From contig JAFEMH010000924.1 in NCBI GenBank assembly GCA_022495995.1, forward strand, positions 124,001-188,000: DNA of 64,000 nt. The letters run 5' to 3'. The DNA is from Adenophora triphylla var. japonica. Its lineage: Eukaryota > Streptophyta > Magnoliopsida > Asterales > Campanulaceae. Under the pieces are notes generated by a model that made no database searches, had not been told where the DNA came from, and saw nothing but the letters and a program-made list of their open reading frames with translations. The position numbers and the translations under genes were made by a program. Below are positions 58,974 to 64,000 of the stretch, piece after piece (the first letter of the stretch is position 1; the number at the start of each line of letters is the position of its first letter).

Positions 58974-60521
58974 GAGAAAAGTATCATTTTCGTCCCTAAA
59001 GTACTTTAAGTTTTACCGTTTCATCCCTAAACATTTTTTTTACCTTCATCATTGACCTATCGTTTTAAGAATGATGTAGTCCCTCCAGCTAACGAGCGTT
59101 TAATAATCCGTTAAATTCGCTGATGTGTCATAGTGATATGGTATTTTTGCTTACGTGGCATACAACTGAGGTTATGTTGATATTTCTGTAAATTATAGGG
59201 AGAAAATGTAATAAAAATCAAAACACTCACTACCATCCAATTCCCAACAGCCACCACACCGCCACTCTGCACTGCCGCCACCACCTTCTTACAATAACAC
59301 CAATTTTTTCTAAATATTCACTAATTTATTATACTTGTCTTAAATTATAAATAATAATTTTAATATTTTGAATTTTATTTATAATATATTTATCTCTCAC
59401 TATTTTTTTTAAAGAATTTTTAATATTTTATTACAGTTCCATTAACACCACCATATTACAGTTTCACCAGAAATATTTCATTGAAATCTCCTAAAACTTT
59501 ACTGAACCTAAAAAAACGAAATGTCCAAAGAACTATACGCAACAATGGCAGTAAAAAAATTAAAAATCTTTTCACATACTACACCAATCACTTGAAAATC
59601 TGAAATGGCACCAAAAGGGTTTTCATATGCCATCTGGGTTCTTTGATTTTCAGATCAAAAATTCGAAGGTTTTTTTTTTTTAAAAAAAGTTCAAGAAACC
59701 ATATTCATTGCTCGAAATTCAGATTTGTTGGAGAATGTGGCCTTTTGGGTTTTTCGATTTCACGATTCAACAATAATCGCAACCCATCAAAAATCACCAA
59801 ATAAAATTCAAACTCAAACCAGATCAAACCAATAGGAACATGATTTCTCGCCCTTCATCTGTGAAATTGGGTTAGCGTTAGGTAATTTTGCCCTAAACTT
59901 GTTTTCCAGATCTTATTTTAAAGTCTGGTAGCTGAATCGGAAGCCGTCGGAGGAGATTAGGATGACGATTGGCGAGAGAGTTTGGTGAGTGGGCCGGCGA
60001 AGTGGTTGGCAGTCGGAGTTTTGGTGGTGGGCGGTGGAGAAGAAGAGGAACGCAAAGGAGGAGGCGGCGGAGAGAGAAAGGCATATGATGAGAAGGAGAG
60101 AGAAGAGGAGGACGGTGAAATTAGGAGTAGAAGTCGGTGGGGAGGCTGCCATGGAGGAGGTGATGGAATATGGTAGATGGGGGATAAGGTGGCCATGGGA
60201 AGAGAGTGATGGGGAGGAAGGAAGAGTTTCAGGGAAAGGTTTTAGATTTAAGTATTTTTTTTTCTTTTTCATTCAAGCCCCTACAATTTTTTCACAAATA
60301 AAAATGAACAAATGGATGCTTAAGTCATCGCCATGTAGGATAGAAGACGCCAGGTAGGTCGCCAACTCAGACGAAGTTAACGGTGACATTAACGCCTGTT
60401 GATTGGAGGGACTACATCATCCTTAAAACGTTAGGTTAGGGATTCTTAAGTAAAAAAAAATTGTTTACGGACGAAAAGGTAAAACTTAAAGTGCTTTAGG
60501 GACAAAAAAGATACTTTTCTC
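58974..60521. mobile_element. Mutator-like element (MULE) with captured gene fragment
   Basis: 1548 bp with long terminal inverted repeats: both ends start GAGAAAAGTATC and match over at least ~120 bp (GTCCCTAAAG, CTTTAAGTTTTACC, GATGATGTAGTCCCTCC). Flanked by an 11-bp direct repeat CTCTTGGATAT (58963-58973 and 60522-60532). Long TIRs with a 9-11-bp TSD indicate Mutator. No transposase; it carries host-like coding DNA, so it resembles a Pack-MULE. Confidence 0.85.
59913..60165 (-). pseudogene. N-terminal fragment of an NPP-like (nucleotide pyrophosphatase/phosphodiesterase) gene
   Basis: On the minus strand, MAASPPTSTPNFTVLLFSLL followed by a strongly hydrophobic stretch (LLIICLSLSAASSFAFLFFS) reads as a signal anchor. 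Then comes LTKLSRQ (or THQTLSP in the neighbouring frame) and IVILISSDGFRFSYQ. In alkaline-phosphatase-fold NPP enzymes the first conserved strand reads VVILISSDGFRFGYQ, with the metal-binding Asp in SSDGFR. The frame stops a few codons later (TLK, stop), and no catalytic Thr region or other exons follow. Probably captured by the MULE. Confidence 0.6.
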
Positions 60522-60532
60522 CTCTTGGATAT

Positions 60533-61158
60533 AGAGTATCATCGTAATTTTCAAGCTTCAATAATGTATTACTCGAAATGATTAGATTGCCAAATCGAGA
60601 CTCTCCAAACAGAATCGAAGGACGTCTTCATTTTTTCTCTTTCAAAGTTCAGTAACGTATTACTCGAATATTTACTTGTCAAATCCAGACTATTCAAACA
60701 GGATCTACGGGTGTATAACTCCATTTTTTCTATTCTAGTCAAGTCACGCTACAACTCTAGATAAACTTTTATTTGCTAATGCACCGGGACAAACTAAGTA
60801 ATATGAGTGTGTTCCACTTTGATAAGTTATGGAGAATGCACTGTAGTAGTCGCCCCAAACTAAACAATGATGAACTAAAGGCGTAACTAAACGCAACAAA
60901 GACAGCAACTTATGTAATCAACAATGCCGAATTGAAAATCACATGACAATTGATGGAAATGAATAGTAAACTGCAGGTGCTTAATAATAATAAAAATACA
61001 ATATCAATCAAATTATAAAGCTAAATACTCATTACAACAAATCCACCAAAATGGAAAAGAAAATGAAATTAAGCCAACTAAAAAAACCCTAAACAAATTC
61101 ACAGAAGTTAACATTTCAGCCCATAAATCTTGACAGAAAATAAAACCCACATAAATAC
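60533..61158 (-). repeat. MFP1 intron 1, end of copy c and start of copy d
   Basis: 60720-60949 matches 57650-57830 (CTAATGCACC, GTTCCACTTT, ATCAACA phrases). 60950-61158 matches the starts of copies b and c, ending at the exon 1 donor. No gene. Confidence 0.75.
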
Positions 61159-61402
61159 CTGGAGCCACAACTTCAACAGCACTCGCCCTCAACTTCAAAA
61201 ACGGCAGAATTGAAATACCCAATCGCCCGTCGTTGCGAAAACACGGGCGTCGCCGGAGTCCTCCTGGCGCATAGAAGCCATGATCGTCCTTCTCTTTGTG
61301 TGGGAATGTGCATTCTTGGAGCAGGAGTAAAGAAAATGGTGCTGCTGATTAAGAGGAGCAAGAGTTGTAGGAGGGGAAGTGGAAATAGCAAAAACTCCCC
61401 AT
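61159..61402 (-). pseudogene. MFP1: MFP1 exon 1 (transit peptide)
   Basis: Starts at ATG 61400-61402 (MGSFCYFHFPSYNSCSS) and ends at a GTATTT donor. The second half reads NDGRLGISILPFLKLRASAV and EVVAPG, matching the hydrophobic segment after the plastid transit peptide in plant MFP1. Codon 18 is TAA (61349-61351) in the frame that leads to exon 2 in phase, so exon 1 is disabled by a nonsense change. Length 244 bp (phase 1) fits exon 2. The Ser-rich start fits a chloroplast address. Confidence 0.82.
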
Positions 61403-62100
61403 CACAAGACCTGTGTTGACAGAGGGCTAGAGATCTCGGCTGAGGCATTGGGGCCTGGTTGGGCCGGACTTTGGTTCACTTGAGGTCTGATTCATTTATG
61501 AAAAACAAACCATATGCATATTCAGTTACACAATGAATATTTTATTTTTATTTTTATTTTTATTCTAATTTAAACGAGGGGAGTACATCGACTAGAATAC
61601 GAAATGCAACGTATTATAGCAAAATTTACTATTGTTTAGCGTAAAACATTTTTCGGAAAATGATTTCCGGCAAAATGTTTTCCAAAAAATGAAAATATTT
61701 TTCGAAAAATAAGATAAAAATTAAGTTTTTCCTATTTTCTGGTGCGAAACAAACACCGAAAAATGAGGAAAATGTTTTCCGAAAAATATTTTCCCCAAAA
61801 CAAACGGAGCCTAAAAAATGAACATATGTACTTTTTCATCTTGGTTAAAGTTCATTTATAATGAACACTTTAAATCATATGATAGACTTGCACTCGTTAA
61901 ATTTGTGAGTATATTTATTTATGATTAATGACCTTAATATTGTATTTAGGATTTGTTGGTGTATTTTCTTTTGGCTGTTACCTTAGAGCACCTACAACGT
62001 GTCATATTTTTAAAATTAAATTTTTTTTTTTACAAAATTTGCAATTGACATATAAAAAATAATAAAAATACAAGAATATTGAAAAAACTACAATTATTAA
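61403..62100. other. MFP1 upstream region with GGAAAA-rich repeat
   Basis: No gene. 61640-61815 is a dense array of TTTTCCGGAAAA-type inverted motifs (GGAAAATGATTTTCCGG, GTTTTCCGAAAAATATTTTCC), with the look of a small DNA-transposon relic; no TSD recognised. The MFP1 promoter should lie here, but no clear TATA could be assigned. Confidence 0.4.
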
Positions 62101-63659
62101 TAAAAGGGATTTTTACCAAAAAGACCTTGAGATAGGGTGGAATTTACTAATAAAAATAGTACATTTTAAATTTTACTTTAGGGTCCAAGAGTTGAAATCA
62201 AAATGACCGTAGAGTCCCTACCCCTATTTATAATAATTTAAATGGCGAAACTGCCCTTTGCTCATTCTGTTTCTCTCTCTTTGCGCAATCTTCTTTTCTC
62301 TCTCTATCCGCAATCCGTGTGCAATCCGTGCGCAACCACCGGCGATCCGTTCCATCTTCTCTACCACCGGCGAGCCTCCGGCTACGGCTAGATCGCCACG
62401 CCCATTCCCATAGCCCCCACCGGCGAGCTTCATGTGGAACCGTCGTCAAATTCTTCTAATGTTCAACCTTCCTCCGATTCAAATTCCACTTCCGTCGTCA
62501 AAGACGCCGATTGATGATCGCTTTGATTACGTATTTCACCCTTTTGAAGTTAATTGTTGTTAAATTCGAGAGCCGATCATTTGTATCGAGAGCCAATTTC
62601 AGTATCTTTCACTCAAAGGTACTTCTGAATCTCCATATTTTTCAATGTATACAAAATTTGTATGGCAATTTCAGTCTCTTCAGATTGTTAATCGAGAACC
62701 CATTTTGTGTTTTTCTCTTTAGATACTTAAGATTTGAGTTTTATGATGCTTATAAGTATTGATGTTTCTGAACATGAGGGATATGATTTTGGCTCATTTG
62801 TCTTTGTTTTGTATAATTTCTGGTCAATTTGTGATAAAGGACCAAATTTTAATGAGAAATTGGTTTTGAATTCTGGTGATGTGGTTATATTCTTCTGGTT
62901 TACTTTTTGATTTGTGAATTTTGGTAATGGGTTGATCTCCGTTTCAGCTTCTGTTCTGAATCATGCTTTCATTTATTTTAGTGCCATTATCTTGTGAATT
63001 CTTTAGCTTAAAAGAGAGTTGAATCTATTCGATTTGCACAGGGCTATGTGCTAATAGAAGACCATTAGTTGGCCTAGATAGTTGAAAGAACTGAGCATCG
63101 ATTTCTTTTGAATCATGTGATAAGTTGTTTTAGTTTCTATTTTCAATAACAAACTTATGCAATCAACTTGTCACCTGGTCGATGTTGCTTCATCTGGTCG
63201 ATCTTTCTTTGATAGGCCTTGTACTTATCGTTGTTATCTTGCTTTTATGTCTTGTTCAATTACAGAGTGTACAAGTATGCATATAGCTATACTTCGGATT
63301 CTATTCCACATTCCTTTTGGAAGTCGTTAACACTTTATAAGTCAATCTTTAATTATTTTAGATCCTTGGCTTTGAGGTTGACCTGTTTGAATTGGATGTT
63401 ATTTCAACATGTTGGACTAAAATAGGTCTGTGAGGATGTGAACGATTAAAAAGAAAAAGAAAAAAATCAAGGGAAAGCGCCATAGACTGTTTTGTGTCAT
63501 TTTGTTGTTGATGTTTGGAGTAGCTGATATTTCAAAATGTCTTTAGCAGTAGTATGTAGCAGGGCGGACAATACTTTCATGCTGTGCAAGTCAGTACATA
63601 ACCCCATATTCGAGTTCTTGAAAGACTTAAATGTTGTTGGAACTTAATAAGAGATCATT
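62101..63659. other. intergenic, AT-rich with a CT/CG-rich start
   Basis: 62260-62520 is CT-rich then CCGGCGA-rich, like a 5' untranslated leader, followed by intron-like T-rich DNA. GGGATTTTTACCAAAAAGACC at about 62106 resembles an end of a Mutator-type element, but I see no partner. No protein domain recognised. Confidence 0.35.
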
Positions 63660-64000
63660 TTGCAACTATCATATAGAGCACATTAGAAAGGACTAATGCA
63701 GCTGATTCCCATAACGCATGGGGTGGTTGGGGATCATCTTGAATAATAACCTTTGCAAGCTCAAATATCCCACGGCGTCGGCAATCGCCTTTGGCCGGCT
63801 TGTTGAAACATTTTCCAATGCTTTGGCTAGCATGCCCGCCGTAAATTTAGTATTAGATTCCAACAAGCTGCACGAGGGGTACAACTGCATTTTTAGTTAT
63901 TATATCTTGTTGAAAATGCTCCTGAGCTAGCAGATGGGAGAGCAGCTCGGTACCAAGTTGTTGAATAGCTTGGGATGGGGATTCCAAAAATGATATCAGT
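63660..64000 (-). pseudogene. CSI-type (cellulose synthase-interactive) armadillo protein fragment
   Basis: From the window edge on the minus strand: ESPSQAIQQLGTELLSHLLA, QEHFQQDIITKNAVVPLVQL, then KALENVSTSRPKAIADA in a shifted frame, then GIFELAKVIIQDDPQPPHAL and WESAALVLSNVL. This is the armadillo-repeat region of CSI proteins, which link cellulose synthase complexes to cortical microtubules; the sequence looks closest to CSI3. Two compensating frameshifts (about 63855 and 63785) surround the middle block and homology stops near 63670, so this copy looks like a pseudogene or a fragment. The upstream part lies beyond 64000. Confidence 0.75.

Noticed and set aside
59982..60357. Plus-strand open frames rich in Glu/Arg/Gly
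   Set aside because: Antisense of the captured NPP-like fragment, which has the recognisable motif on the minus strand.
61640..61815. A complete MITE made of GGAAAA/TTTTCC motifs
   Set aside because: Inverted motifs are dense but I could not find paired termini with a target-site duplication.
62224..62449. Two overlapping minus-strand frames (about 70 codons each)
   Set aside because: CCGGCGA-rich leader-like DNA; neither frame shows a known domain.

Overview
This is a stretch of nuclear DNA from a flowering plant, almost certainly a eudicot. The evidence is the mix of Ty1/copia and Ty3/gypsy (Tat-like) LTR elements primed by tRNA-Met or a TGGCGACTC-type site, Stowaway MITEs with TA target sites, hAT, CACTA and Mutator-like DNA elements, and remnants of plant-specific genes: MFP1 (plastid thylakoid coiled-coil protein), a CSI-type armadillo protein, a GAT1-type amino-acid permease and an NPP-like phosphodiesterase. 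I found no intact host gene. About 85-90% of the window is mobile-element DNA, and most of the nesting can be resolved from target-site duplications (TSDs).

Left block (1-26262). A decayed gag-like fragment (86-727) and a complete 295-bp Stowaway MITE (1636-1930) lead into a minus-strand copia element, copia A (2037-26262). Two later insertions split copia A: a 9.1-kb non-autonomous Tat-like gypsy element, Tat1 (4062-13197, TSD CGTAG), in its reverse transcriptase, and a 7.8-kb plus-strand copia, copia B (17690-25519, TSD ATTAT), in its 5' LTR.

Central block (26474-61402). The minus-strand MFP1 gene can be read exon by exon: exon 1 at 61159-61402, exon 2 at 52695-52738, exon 3 at 52253-52393, and a long last exon split into 50906-52165 and 26474-26985. 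The last exon is interrupted by a 23,920-bp insertion (26986-50905, TG...CA ends, TSD GTTGC), called element D. D is nested four deep. A Maximus/SIRE-like copia (to 50123) sits in D's 5' LTR. A hAT-type element (38325-48244, 8-bp TSD CATGTTAG) sits in the SIRE gag. A young copia, copia C (39210-47402, TSD GTAGA), sits in the hAT's simple repeats. D also holds a 2.2-kb direct duplication around a CACTA end with a captured amino-acid permease fragment, a second Stowaway MITE whose empty site survives in the duplicate, a ~155-bp tandem array, and a related Tat LTR. MFP1 intron 1 is swollen by tandem duplication, a chromovirus-like gypsy gag-pol fragment, a SINE, and a 1.5-kb Mutator-like element (11-bp TSD) that appears to carry an NPP-like gene start.

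Right block (61403-64000). AT-rich intergenic DNA ends in a frameshifted fragment of a CSI-type armadillo protein on the minus strand, running off the window.

The most interesting signal is not a gene. Six LTR families here (copia A, B, C, Tat1, Tat2, D) each carry a cluster of short CG-rich imperfect palindromes about 25-320 bp upstream of the TATA box. The core is family-specific, or shared across superfamilies (TGTCACGCGACA in Tat1, B and C; CTCGGCCGAG in D and in the hAT DNA transposon). In Tat1 extra pairs are wrapped in an outer inverted repeat, and in copia B the core forms a perfect 23-bp tandem array behind the primer-binding site.
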